Notes under the pieces: generated by a model | Told to the model about the DNA's origin: nothing | Database searches by the model: none | The model's input: only the letters and a program-made list of their open reading frames with translations | DNA from: a virus | IMG/VR virus record: IMGVR_UViG_3300006175_000018 | Coordinates: 1-39,277 of that record | DNA length: 39,277 nt | Direction: 5' to 3' (one strand) | Program-made: the position numbers and the translations under genes | Part shown: positions 16,539 to 24,754 of the stretch, piece after piece | Position numbering within the stretch: position 1 is the first letter of the stretch | Layout of the letters: each line of letters opens with the position of its first letter

Positions 16539-17752
16539 TTTTCCAAGTGCGCACAGCGCGGCCGTCCATTGTAATGAACGGCACTGACTATTTTCAAAAG
16601 CTCGCGCCTTACTTCCTCAACTTGGCTTACACGGACAACTGCGACGGCCAAAAGGCGGACGATTTGCAAATACAGGTCGCCGACCGCGACAACCGTTTCA
16701 TCAACGACTGGATGCCGGACAAAGGCGCGTTTTTAGACATTGGCATAATTGCCGAGCGCTGGTTTGCGCCGAACGCAACGGCGCTGCGGCTGGACTGCGG
16801 GCGCTTTTGGATTGACGAGATCGAATTCGAACTGCCGCAGCACACTGTAAGCATCAAGGCCACAAGCATCCCGACGACAGGCCACATCAAAGCCAGCGAC
16901 GAAACGCGCGGGTGGGAGAAAAAAGACCTGCGCACAATAGCAGGCCAAATTGCGAAGGATAACCAGTTGCAGCTTGTGTATGACGACTCGCTCTACAATC
17001 CGGAATATTCTTACATCGAACAAACGGAGCAAAGCGGCTTGGAGTTCCTCATGCACCGCGCCACGGATGCAAAGCTGGCAATCAAAGTTAGCAAGGGGCA
17101 GCTAATCTTCTTCGATGAGGAAAAGTTAGAAGCCGCTGCGCCAGCGTTTGCGATCATCTACGGCGAAGGCATGCCCGGCGGTGCACTGCAGGCGCTTGGC
17201 GCGTTTGCGCCACTTGCTGCTGGCAACAGCCTGCCAACAGGCGCGCGCGTGTATCGCATGAGCGGCGGCAAGTTTGTTACCAAGCTCATCGACACAACAA
17301 AAAAGGCCACGGTGTCGCACGCCGACCTTGCCAACGGCAAAGTCACAAAAGGCGAGCACGTAGACGGCGAAGAAAAGGCAGTCGACAACTGGCACACAAA
17401 CATCAATCAAAGCACCGATTGCACGGACGAAGAAGAGGACGACAGCGGTGACGGCGACGGCGAAGCGCCAAGCCTGCGCGAAGGCGAGCCGATAAGTAAT
17501 TGGAATCAGGCGGGCCCGAGCGCCAGCGCAGTGCGCCTTGCAAAAAGCAAAGTGCGCGGCAAAAACAAAGACCGCTTCCACGCCGAAATTGAAATGGCAA
17601 TCGGCAATCCGCTTGTAGCTGCCGGACAAGTTTTCGCGTTGCAGGGCATTGGCAAATACGACGGCAACTGGTTTGTTGAAAGCATCCAGCACAAGCTCGC
17701 GCCCACTTACACAACAACGCTGCAGGCGCGCGCGTGCTTGAAAGGCTTCTAG
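16535..17752 (+). CDS. Tail hub protein, P2 gpD (late control D) family
   Basis: Central baseplate hub that joins tube, spike and tape measure. The 405-residue protein begins with RTARPSIVMNGTDY and carries the family blocks LNLAYTDNCDG, DDLQIQVADRDNRF, EFELPQHTVSIKAT, KDNQLQLVYDDSLYNPEYSYIEQ (in part) and SGLEFLMHRATDA. A charged acidic insertion (about 292-315, EEEDDSGDGDGEAP) lies before the final barrel domain, which ends with FAL-GIGKYDGNWFVESIQHKL. The neighbours X and V fit P2-like order. Confidence 0.92.
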   Translation: MIFQVRTARPSIVMNGTDYFQKLAPYFLNLAYTDNCDGQKADDLQIQVADRDNRFINDWMPDKGAFLDIGIIAERWFAPNATALRLDCGRFWIDEIEFELPQHTVSIKATSIPTTGHIKASDETRGWEKKDLRTIAGQIAKDNQLQLVYDDSLYNPEYSYIEQTEQSGLEFLMHRATDAKLAIKVSKGQLIFFDEEKLEAAAPAFAIIYGEGMPGGALQALGAFAPLAAGNSLPTGARVYRMSGGKFVTKLIDTTKKATVSHADLANGKVTKGEHVDGEEKAVDNWHTNINQSTDCTDEEEDDSGDGDGEAPSLREGEPISNWNQAGPSASAVRLAKSKVRGKNKDRFHAEIEMAIGNPLVAAGQVFALQGIGKYDGNWFVESIQHKLAPTYTTTLQARACLKGF

Positions 17753-17755
17753 GCT

Positions 17756-18568
17756 ATGGGCGTCAAACACCTACTTTCCGACACGGACTCGCAGCGCGGC
17801 CACGACGCACGCTTTGCCACTGCAGTTGTCATTGGCAAGGTGTCGAAAATTGAGTGCGACGACAAACGCGCAAACGTGCGCGTGCTGCTGCCGGACAGGA
17901 TAGATCACGAAGGCACGCCGTTAAACACAAAGCCAATTCCTGTTCTGCAAGTGGCAAGCACGGCGAAGCGCAGCTATGCCATACCACGCCTGAACGACCA
18001 AGTCGTTTTGATTAAGCTCGCCAACGCAACGAGCGACTACCTTGTTGTCGGCACGTTCTACACAACAAGCAACAAGCCGCCTGTGAGCGATCCGCTGCTG
18101 GATTACACTGAGTGGGAAGGCGGGCACACGGAAAAGTTCGACGCCAATGAAGGCGCGGACGTGTTTTTAACACAGGACTTCAAAGGCGGTTGGCTCGGCA
18201 CTTACAAAAAGGACGTGCTGCTTAAAACAACGGACGCAGCCAAGTTCAATGTTGAGGCTGACGGCGACGTGTTAATCAAAAGCGCCAACGGCAACATCAC
18301 TGTCCAAAGCCCAACCGGCACTGTTACCATCGAGCAGGCGACGATAAAGCTGCTTGCCAGCGCGGAGATCGAAATCACTGCGCCGACCATAAAACTGAAC
18401 GGCCACGTCGTTGTTGTTGGCGCAATGACGCAGACAGGCGTGCATGTAGACAGCAACGGCTTACACACGGGCGCGGAGCGCGAGCAACTGCTGGCACGCA
18501 TCGAAGCGCTCGAGCAACAGCTCACAGCGCTCGCGCAACAGCTCACAACACTAGAGGCGCGCATATAA
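17756..18568 (+). CDS. Baseplate spike protein, P2 gpV-like
   Basis: Membrane-piercing spike below the hub. The 270-residue protein has an N-terminal OB-like domain (about 18-110, with ATAVVIGKVSKIECDDKRANVRVLLPD, in part), then a triple-stranded beta-helix-like region with short repeats (AKFNVEADGDVLIKSANGNITVQSPTGTVTI, in part; ASAEIEITAPTIKL). A heptad C-terminus (about 242-270, with LEQQLTALAQQLTTLEARI) probably forms a trimeric coiled coil, instead of the usual iron-binding HxH tip. Its stop overlaps the next ATG (TAATG). Confidence 0.9.
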   Translation: MGVKHLLSDTDSQRGHDARFATAVVIGKVSKIECDDKRANVRVLLPDRIDHEGTPLNTKPIPVLQVASTAKRSYAIPRLNDQVVLIKLANATSDYLVVGTFYTTSNKPPVSDPLLDYTEWEGGHTEKFDANEGADVFLTQDFKGGWLGTYKKDVLLKTTDAAKFNVEADGDVLIKSANGNITVQSPTGTVTIEQATIKLLASAEIEITAPTIKLNGHVVVVGAMTQTGVHVDSNGLHTGAEREQLLARIEALEQQLTALAQQLTTLEARI

Positions 18569-19026
18569 TGGAAGGGCTCTTTGGCGCAATCATCTTTGGC
18601 CGCAGCCGTGGCCGCATCCACACGTTCTATGAGATCGAGCGCAAATACACAGGGCGCTTCGGCTCGCACATGGTGCACCTGCGCAAGCCGCTGCTGGAGT
18701 GGGCTGGCAACGATTTGATTGAGCTAACAATGCGCGTCAACCTCAACGCCAGTTGGTGCGGCGACCCTAACAGCATCCTTGCCGAGTGGCACTTCTTCCA
18801 CGAAAACGCCATAGCAGCGCCGCTGATTGTAGGCGGCAAACCGATGGGGCCCGGCTTGTCGTTGTTTGTAGTTACGGACATGTCGGAAGGCCACAAGCAC
18901 TGGCTGCCCGGCGGACAGCTAATAGCCGTTGAGGTCAGCGTGTCATTTAAGGAATACATTCCTTTTGCCGAAGGCTTGCTGTCGCAATTTGGCGTGCCCG
19001 GCTTTGTAGGGAGTGGCGCAATATGA
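18568..19026 (+). CDS. Tail protein U-like (P2 gpU)
   Basis: A 152-residue protein. Matches to the gpU family pattern include the start GAIIFGRSRGRIHTF, the hydrophobic core HLRKPLLEWAGNDLIELTMRVNLNA (in part), LIVGGKPMGPGLSLFVV and QLIAVEVSVSFKEYI. P2 U is needed for tail completion. TAATG and ATGA overlaps at its ends show close coupling. Confidence 0.85.
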   Translation: MEGLFGAIIFGRSRGRIHTFYEIERKYTGRFGSHMVHLRKPLLEWAGNDLIELTMRVNLNASWCGDPNSILAEWHFFHENAIAAPLIVGGKPMGPGLSLFVVTDMSEGHKHWLPGGQLIAVEVSVSFKEYIPFAEGLLSQFGVPGFVGSGAI

Positions 19027-19700
19027 CGCAGCCATTCATGCAAACAACAGCGGCGCTTGCTGCTAACTGGCGGCTCGCGTTTACGGACGCGGAAGGCTTG
19101 CCGCTTAACATGCAGTCCTTCGAGCAGATCGACTTCGGCGCGATCAGCTACAAGGAGATCTTCCAAAATGTGAAAACGATTTGCGCCACGCCAATCTTTA
19201 GCGCGGCGCTCGAGCGCACGCTTGGAATTGACGGCCGCATCGTCGACTTGCCGCTTGGCAAAGCAGCGGAAGCAACTGTTGCTTTTTTGCAGGCCATCTA
19301 CTTCTGGGAGCCGCGCGCAGAGATCAGTGATATCCAATTCTCTGCGAACGTTCTGGAAGGCCATCTTATAGCACAACTGAAACTCAAAATAAGCAATGTG
19401 ATCTATGGAACAGACACCCCATACACGCAGGCCAACATTTTCTTTGAAGCACCGATACGTGTTACAGGAGCATTGCCACCAATGAGTGTGCCAGTGCCAG
19501 TGCCGGGGCCACCCGGCAAAGAAGGGCCCACGGGCAAACGCGGCAGCATTTGGTTTATCGACACCGTTAATCCAGATGCTTCGACCAAGATCATCAACCC
19601 GCTGCCGATGGACGTATTTCTAAACACAACCAGCGGCGACGTCTTCCAGCTAATAGCAGACGGCGGCGGCGTGCTAACATGGAAAAGGTTATCGCCATGA
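19023..19700 (+). CDS. Baseplate wedge protein (gpW/gp25-like) fused to a collagen-like tail
   Basis: Residues 15-155 fit the gp25/lysozyme-like wedge family: INMQ-type start here LNMQSFEQIDFGAISYKEIFQNVKTICATP (in part), then RTLGIDGRIVDLPLGKAAEATV and a strand region. A short collagen-like run (about 160-172, GPPGKEGPTGKRG) is followed by a 50-residue domain (GSIWFIDTVNPD ... FLNTTSGDVFQLIADGGGVLTWKRL) of the kind that normally caps collagen-like phage fibres. This makes the gene a wedge-fibre fusion, which is unusual. The next gene starts four bases before the stop and also has a GPPG segment. Confidence 0.8.
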   Translation: MTQPFMQTTAALAANWRLAFTDAEGLPLNMQSFEQIDFGAISYKEIFQNVKTICATPIFSAALERTLGIDGRIVDLPLGKAAEATVAFLQAIYFWEPRAEISDIQFSANVLEGHLIAQLKLKISNVIYGTDTPYTQANIFFEAPIRVTGALPPMSVPVPVPGPPGKEGPTGKRGSIWFIDTVNPDASTKIINPLPMDVFLNTTSGDVFQLIADGGGVLTWKRLSP

Positions 19701-21013
19701 GCTGGGACAGCATTGGCAACATTAAGGGCCCGCCGGGCATCAGTGGCCAGATAACGGATCAGGGCTTGATGCCGTTAACTATGGCGCAGGATTACATCGA
19801 CGTGCTGCTTAACAAAATCAACGACGACAACAACTGGCTCTTTGTTGAAAAAAGTGTGCTCAACACGCTTGATGATAGTCCGCTCAACATTTTCGGCGGC
19901 ATCCTGCTCGACAAAACCGACAGATCGTTTCGCCTGCAACTCTCAGGCATGCCAGACAGTCCTAACTACTTCCTGCGCTGGGCAGTTAATGGCATGACCA
20001 TCCCGCCAACGCCTGCAGTCACTTATCAGTTGTTTGGGCCCAATGCAGGCCAAATCCTCGAAGCCTCGATGCCGTTTACGGTTAAGCTGCTGCCGAGCAC
20101 TACGCTCGCGGCACCGGTGATAATCACGCCGAGCGATGGACTTGTGAGCGGCGCGGGAACATTTACGCCAGCCACTGTCACGCTGACGACAGCAGCGCCA
20201 AGTGCAACGTTTACTTACACGCCGCAGACAGCGGGCGCGCATACGCTGCACACTTCCAACAACGGCGGATTGACAGACCCTGCTCCGGTGCCTTACACGG
20301 CGAACATTTCCGTGCGGCTACTCAACGGGCTGATCTCCTACTGGACGCTCGACGAAGGGAGCGGTAACCGCATGGACAGCCACGGCACCAATCACTTGGT
20401 GCCAACTGCAGGCAACCCCGGCTCGTTCGCTTTCGTCCTCGGTAACGGCGCATACTCTAACGGTGCCGCAGGCGCGGCATATCTTGCCTGTGCCAGCAAT
20501 CCGTCCCTACAGGTCACGGGCGACTTCACGTTCTCCTTCTGGGTGCGCGTTGACGGCCCAGCAACAGCTAACACTGTCATCATCGGTAAGAATAACCCCG
20601 GCTTTTCTAGCTTGGATTTTCTAGCCTCACACAGTGCCACGAATGGACTGACCTTTCAGGCTGGCGGCGCAACCGTTGCCAAAGGCGCGCCAGAAGCAGC
20701 ATTCCAGCAACGCCATGTGATTGTGTGGTTCGATTCCGTAGATAACAAGCTGCGCATGAGGATAGATGACGCAACGACGTATGTAAGCGCTGGCACTGCC
20801 ACACTCACTCAAGGAGCAGACCCGTTTGCCGTGTTATCGGGCAGCTACGGGAATGTGAACTGGAACGGGCTGGCTGACGAGATCGCCTTCTATAAGCGCA
20901 AACTGAACTCAGCCGAAATGACTGCGCTTTACGGTGGCGGCACGCCACCACGTTACTCATCATTCACGGCTGGCCGATTACGTGAGGCACTCAATAGAAA
21001 GGAACAACGATGA
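19697..21013 (+). CDS. LamG/concanavalin-like lectin domain tail protein
   Basis: Probable receptor-binding protein. ATG 19697 overlaps the previous TGA. Residues 10-20 hold a GPPGISGQ collagen-like piece, 60-140 are a beta-rich adaptor, and 145-205 resemble an Ig-like segment (AGTFTPATVTLTT, ATFTYTPQTAGAHTL, NNGGLTDPAPVPY). From about 212 to 420 there is a LamG/concanavalin-like jelly roll: ISYWTLDEGSGNRMDSHGTNHL (in part), FSFWVRVDG, DSVDNKLRMRIDD and a closing LADEIAFYKRKLNSAEMTALYGGG. The last motif is typical of these sugar-binding modules in phage and secreted proteins. Confidence 0.85.
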   Translation: MSWDSIGNIKGPPGISGQITDQGLMPLTMAQDYIDVLLNKINDDNNWLFVEKSVLNTLDDSPLNIFGGILLDKTDRSFRLQLSGMPDSPNYFLRWAVNGMTIPPTPAVTYQLFGPNAGQILEASMPFTVKLLPSTTLAAPVIITPSDGLVSGAGTFTPATVTLTTAAPSATFTYTPQTAGAHTLHTSNNGGLTDPAPVPYTANISVRLLNGLISYWTLDEGSGNRMDSHGTNHLVPTAGNPGSFAFVLGNGAYSNGAAGAAYLACASNPSLQVTGDFTFSFWVRVDGPATANTVIIGKNNPGFSSLDFLASHSATNGLTFQAGGATVAKGAPEAAFQQRHVIVWFDSVDNKLRMRIDDATTYVSAGTATLTQGADPFAVLSGSYGNVNWNGLADEIAFYKRKLNSAEMTALYGGGTPPRYSSFTAGRLREALNRKEQR

Positions 21014-22314
21014 TCAGGTCGCCCATCAACAGAGGTGTGCTGCAGAGCGATATCGACTTTGCTGGCTTTAAGCCGCTCAACGCTGATCTGTCTGACTACA
21101 ATCTCGGCGGCGGCGTGTCGTTAGGCGCATGGCTGAACGTCATGGACGAGCCATACAATGCGAAGGGCGATGGCGTAGCAGATGACACGGCTGCGATTAA
21201 TCGAGCGATTGCCGATGCAGTTACTGCAGGCGGCGGCACAGTGTTCTTTCCAAAGGGCATCTACCTCTGCAACGGCGCGTTCGACATCTACTGGAAAAGT
21301 ATCCTGACACTTCCGTTCCTGAATAACAACACAGTTAGTCCGGTCTCACTGCAGTTGCTGGGTGAAGTGATGCCAACATGGACTGTGGTAGCTGCGGCGC
21401 AGAATTACAAGTTCCTCTCCACTATTAGGACGACGCGCACCGATGGAATGACCGCTGACACTAACGGCTTTGCGGCGATCATTGCCGGTGGCCAGCCAAA
21501 GGGTAACGCCATTGTCACAAATTACGGCACTATGAACGGGCTTATGGTGAAGATAAAAAACATGCAGTTCCAGTGCCCCAGCGATCCCACCATGGGCGGA
21601 ATCCGTTTCGATGGACTGGGCTGGGCCTTTGTGGAAAATACCGTAGTGTATGCGGGCGGCGCAGAGCCAACGCACGGCACAACAGGCGTTTGGATGCCCA
21701 ACTGCATCAACTGGTCTATTAGCTGGATGAATCATGTTATCTCAGGCAACGGTTTTGATACCGGGTTTAAGGTAGGCGAACACTTGCGAGCGCCAATGAT
21801 TCAGGCATGGGCCTGCAAGAATGGCGTCACGTTTCTGGACGGCGTTTATCCGTCATGGGCCAACATCCAGCTCGGCAACTGCGTGGAAGGTGTGCGTTTC
21901 CTTGGGTATCATCCGGTTGATCTGCTGCTGGAAACCGAACACTCGCCAGCGAGTGACTGGACAGTGGCAGCGCACGACGTCAAAGACCCCAGCAATAAAG
22001 GCATGGGTGTTATCCGCTATTTCATCGGACAGGGAGGCGCTGGCAACGCCAGTATTGTAGCGGCTGTGGATGGCGGGACCGGACTAACGCTGATTGACTT
22101 GAACAGTGGCAACGTCACCATGAATACCACCTACGGCGCGGCAGGCGGTGCGCCGACGTTTAAGGGCAACATTCTGGCCGCGCAAGCTACGGCTAACGTG
22201 TTTTATATTGGCACCGACGCACGGTTAGTTCCTGTTAGTGGCGGAGCCAAACTCGAAGTTCGTAACACAGGAACAGGCACATGGCTGGAGGCAACACGAT
22301 GGACAAATCCCTAA
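21010..22314 (+). CDS. Pectate-lyase-fold tailspike (putative depolymerase)
   Basis: A 434-residue protein with a short attachment segment (1-50) and the Pectate_lyase_3 entry motif YNAKGDGVADDTAAINRAI followed by GGGTVFFPKGIYL. The middle is a repeated beta-helix with MGGIRFDGLGWAFVENT-type coils, and the C-terminus looks like a small trimerisation part. Such proteins degrade or bind capsular or lipopolysaccharide sugars. I cannot point to catalytic residues, so enzymatic activity is inference. It overlaps the LamG gene (ATGA) and is overlapped by the next gene by 16 bases. Confidence 0.85.
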   Translation: MIRSPINRGVLQSDIDFAGFKPLNADLSDYNLGGGVSLGAWLNVMDEPYNAKGDGVADDTAAINRAIADAVTAGGGTVFFPKGIYLCNGAFDIYWKSILTLPFLNNNTVSPVSLQLLGEVMPTWTVVAAAQNYKFLSTIRTTRTDGMTADTNGFAAIIAGGQPKGNAIVTNYGTMNGLMVKIKNMQFQCPSDPTMGGIRFDGLGWAFVENTVVYAGGAEPTHGTTGVWMPNCINWSISWMNHVISGNGFDTGFKVGEHLRAPMIQAWACKNGVTFLDGVYPSWANIQLGNCVEGVRFLGYHPVDLLLETEHSPASDWTVAAHDVKDPSNKGMGVIRYFIGQGGAGNASIVAAVDGGTGLTLIDLNSGNVTMNTTYGAAGGAPTFKGNILAAQATANVFYIGTDARLVPVSGGAKLEVRNTGTGTWLEATRWTNP

Positions 22315-23990
22315 TAGCTCTGCTTTTGTTACTGCCAACGCTTGCGCTGGCGCAAACACATACGATGCCCGGGAGCAATGTTGTCCCCAGCGGCGCTAGT
22401 CTCACAATCCAGAGCGGCGGCTCGATTACGGCGGCGGCGGGATCCACCGTTGCTGGATTTGGCAACCCGCTGCAGTGGGATGGCGGCGCAACCAATCTTG
22501 TGCCTGCTACGGGGCGCATCAGCCTCGGCCTTGTGATCGGGACAAATGTGCAAGCGTGGGACACTGACTTAGATACGTGGGCAACGAAGACGCCGTATGC
22601 AGGCACACTCACGATTACCACAGGCAAGACGCTCAGTGCCACTAACACGCTTACCTTATCGGGCACGGACGGGTCGACATTGAATATCGGAGCAGGCGGC
22701 ACATTAGGCAGCGCAGCTTACACCGCTGCCAGCGCTTACGAAGTCCCGCTCACGTTCTCGCAGTCCTTAAGTCGCGTTACTAACACAGTCACGCTTTCAG
22801 GCGATTCAACTTCGCCGGGCAACACGATGCTCTACGGCACGAACGGCAGTGGAGTGAAGGGCTGGTATGCACAGCCTGCTGGTGGTGGGGCTGGCGCAAA
22901 TCCCACCGCCAAGGTAGGCACTGCTGTGGTCAACGGAGCGGCTTCAACCTTTATGCGAAGCGATGCCGCGCCGCCTATTGATCAAACGGTGGATCTGGCA
23001 ATGACCGCAGCGCAAACTGAGACCGTAACCGATACCGCAACCGGAATCACGACGGACGTGTTAACCCTCGGACGTAATTCAGCAGGCACGCCCGGGGTTG
23101 GTTTTGGCGCAGGCTTACTGTTCAGAGGCAAGAGCGACACCACAATAAATAGGCCAATGGGCGAAATTAGCTCGGCTTGGCTGACAGCCACAGACGGCAC
23201 GCGAGAATCCGTGATGAGGATTCAAGCAGCTAACGCTGCAGGACTTCCGGGCGCGTATGTTTACGTCTTTGCCAACGGCGGCTTGAGTAACACAAACAAC
23301 AATCCCGGCTCTGGCATAATCAATTCAACGAACGGTTTTATTGTCGCCACAGCGGTCCCGGCCTCTGGCAAGTTCATGCAGAGCAACGGCAATGCAAACG
23401 TCCAGTCGGCTTATGCTTTACCCACTGCCGCAGGCGGCTTCGGCTACACGCTCAGAAGCGACAACAGCAATATCGCTTCTTATCCGCAGGACATTCTCAA
23501 TTCCAGCGTGTCCAGTCAGTCGCCGAGCACCAGCGACGTTTATCTGGCCGGATCGAATGTTCCCGTTGTGGCTGGTGATTTCAAAGCCAAAGGCCAGTAT
23601 CGCTGCCTGTTTGATGTAACCAAATCCGCTGGCACTGGAGCCATTGTGCTGTCGGTGCGTGTAGGCACAGCAGGCGCGATCGGTGATCCCGCAGTTCTCA
23701 CGTTCACTTTTGGCGCTGGCACATCTGTCGCCGACACCGGAATCTTTGAGGTGATCGTCACATGGCGCACCGTAGGCAGTGGCACAAGCGCGGTGGTGCA
23801 AGGGATTTGCAGGGCCACTCATAACCTGCCTACCACGGGCCTCTTTAATAACGCGGCTGACTGGTCAATCGTGGCTACGACTTCCAGCGGGTTTAATAGC
23901 AGCAGCGCCACCAACATGGGAGTGAGCTTCAATGGGAGCACGGCATTTGCTGGCACAATTACCGTTGTTCAGGCGACCTTGCTACAATGA
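22299..23990 (+). CDS. Fibre-like protein with N-terminal signal peptide
   Basis: A 563-residue protein. GGAGG at 22287-22291 is 7 bases from ATG 22299, so the protein starts MDKSLIALLLLLPTLALAQ, a textbook Sec signal with an AxA-like site, followed by strand-turn repeats (SGGSITAAAGSTVAGFGN, GTLTITTGKTLSATNTLTLSGTD in part). This resembles phage fibre shafts with 'GTLTLTTGKTL'-type repeats. The end is a beta-rich domain. A signal peptide is odd for a virion protein, since it would export it from the host. It may be a host-derived or secreted decoy protein. Confidence 0.75.
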   Translation: MDKSLIALLLLLPTLALAQTHTMPGSNVVPSGASLTIQSGGSITAAAGSTVAGFGNPLQWDGGATNLVPATGRISLGLVIGTNVQAWDTDLDTWATKTPYAGTLTITTGKTLSATNTLTLSGTDGSTLNIGAGGTLGSAAYTAASAYEVPLTFSQSLSRVTNTVTLSGDSTSPGNTMLYGTNGSGVKGWYAQPAGGGAGANPTAKVGTAVVNGAASTFMRSDAAPPIDQTVDLAMTAAQTETVTDTATGITTDVLTLGRNSAGTPGVGFGAGLLFRGKSDTTINRPMGEISSAWLTATDGTRESVMRIQAANAAGLPGAYVYVFANGGLSNTNNNPGSGIINSTNGFIVATAVPASGKFMQSNGNANVQSAYALPTAAGGFGYTLRSDNSNIASYPQDILNSSVSSQSPSTSDVYLAGSNVPVVAGDFKAKGQYRCLFDVTKSAGTGAIVLSVRVGTAGAIGDPAVLTFTFGAGTSVADTGIFEVIVTWRTVGSGTSAVVQGICRATHNLPTTGLFNNAADWSIVATTSSGFNSSSATNMGVSFNGSTAFAGTITVVQATLLQ

Positions 23991-24250
23991 AAGAAGAGCC
24001 GTGGAAAACCTTCCTCAACTGGGGCGCAGTCGTCATGTTTTTTGGCATGCCGCTGCTCGTTATGTTGATTCAGTTGCTGGCGCTGGCGTTTCCGGACGTG
24101 CTATCGAAGGAGCTGCCGCAAAGTGAGTTCAAATATCTTTACGAATTTCAGCGCGCGCTCGCCATCCTTGTGTTTGGTCTGGCTGGCTTGCGCACGTGGG
24201 AGCACGTAAGCAACGGCAAACAAAAAAAGAACGGAGATCAAAAGCCATGA
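23987..24250 (+). CDS. Putative holin-like membrane protein
   Basis: An 87-residue protein with two clear hydrophobic stretches (about 12-34, GAVVMFFGMPLLVMLIQLLALAF, in part, and about 57-68, ALAILVFGLAGL) and a basic, hydrophilic C-terminus (NGKQKKNGDQK). It is small, membrane-bound and directly before a glycosidase-like gene with a four-base overlap, which fits a holin-endolysin pair. No holin family is recognisable, so function is inference from context. Confidence 0.5.
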   Translation: MKEEPWKTFLNWGAVVMFFGMPLLVMLIQLLALAFPDVLSKELPQSEFKYLYEFQRALAILVFGLAGLRTWEHVSNGKQKKNGDQKP

Positions 24251-24753
24251 AAGAAAAAGGCAAGGCGCACATCAAAAGGCACAAGCTCGAACCACTCATG
24301 ACCGTTGGCTCAGTGACTATCTACGCCACGGCGAAAGGCGACTACATTTGCTTCGTCAGCGATCTCGACGTCTGCACGGACGGCACTGGCAAGCACTACG
24401 GCGACAAGTCGCCGCAGGATGAAACGGCTTACTACAACGGCGGCAAATTCCTCAACGCCGACAAGGACAAATATATCGTCATCCCGCCACAAGTTCGCAG
24501 CGCAGTTGACCCTGTAGTCATGGGCTGTCAGGCCAAGCTGACGCGGCTTGACACGATGGAAAATAGTCCAGCGCTGTGCGGCGAGATCGGGCCCGACAAT
24601 AAGACAGGCGAAGCTGCAATTTGCTTGGCGAAGAAAATGAACCCACAAGTCACAGCCAACAGCGGCGATTCGCGCCTGATCTACTTTTATGAGCTATGGC
24701 CGGGCGTGCCTGCTGTTGTAGATGGTAAACACTACAAACTGGAGCCTGCATAA
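24247..24753 (+). CDS. GH75 chitosanase-like protein, candidate endolysin
   Basis: A 168-residue protein with the layout of the GH75 (fungal chitosanase) fold: an N-terminal strand, DLDVCTDG (39-46), a DETAYYNGGKFLN segment, KYIVIPP (75-81), and the key block CGEIGPDNKTGEAA (111-124). The usual GD-x-GP...GE pattern has Glu113 in place of the first Asp and keeps Glu122. Related phage proteins occur next to holins and are thought to cut cell-wall glycan. It starts in an ATGA overlap with the holin-like gene. No signal peptide is present, which fits holin-dependent release. Activity on chitosan or murein is inference. Confidence 0.6.
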   Translation: MKEKGKAHIKRHKLEPLMTVGSVTIYATAKGDYICFVSDLDVCTDGTGKHYGDKSPQDETAYYNGGKFLNADKDKYIVIPPQVRSAVDPVVMGCQAKLTRLDTMENSPALCGEIGPDNKTGEAAICLAKKMNPQVTANSGDSRLIYFYELWPGVPAVVDGKHYKLEPA

Positions 24754-24754
24754 T

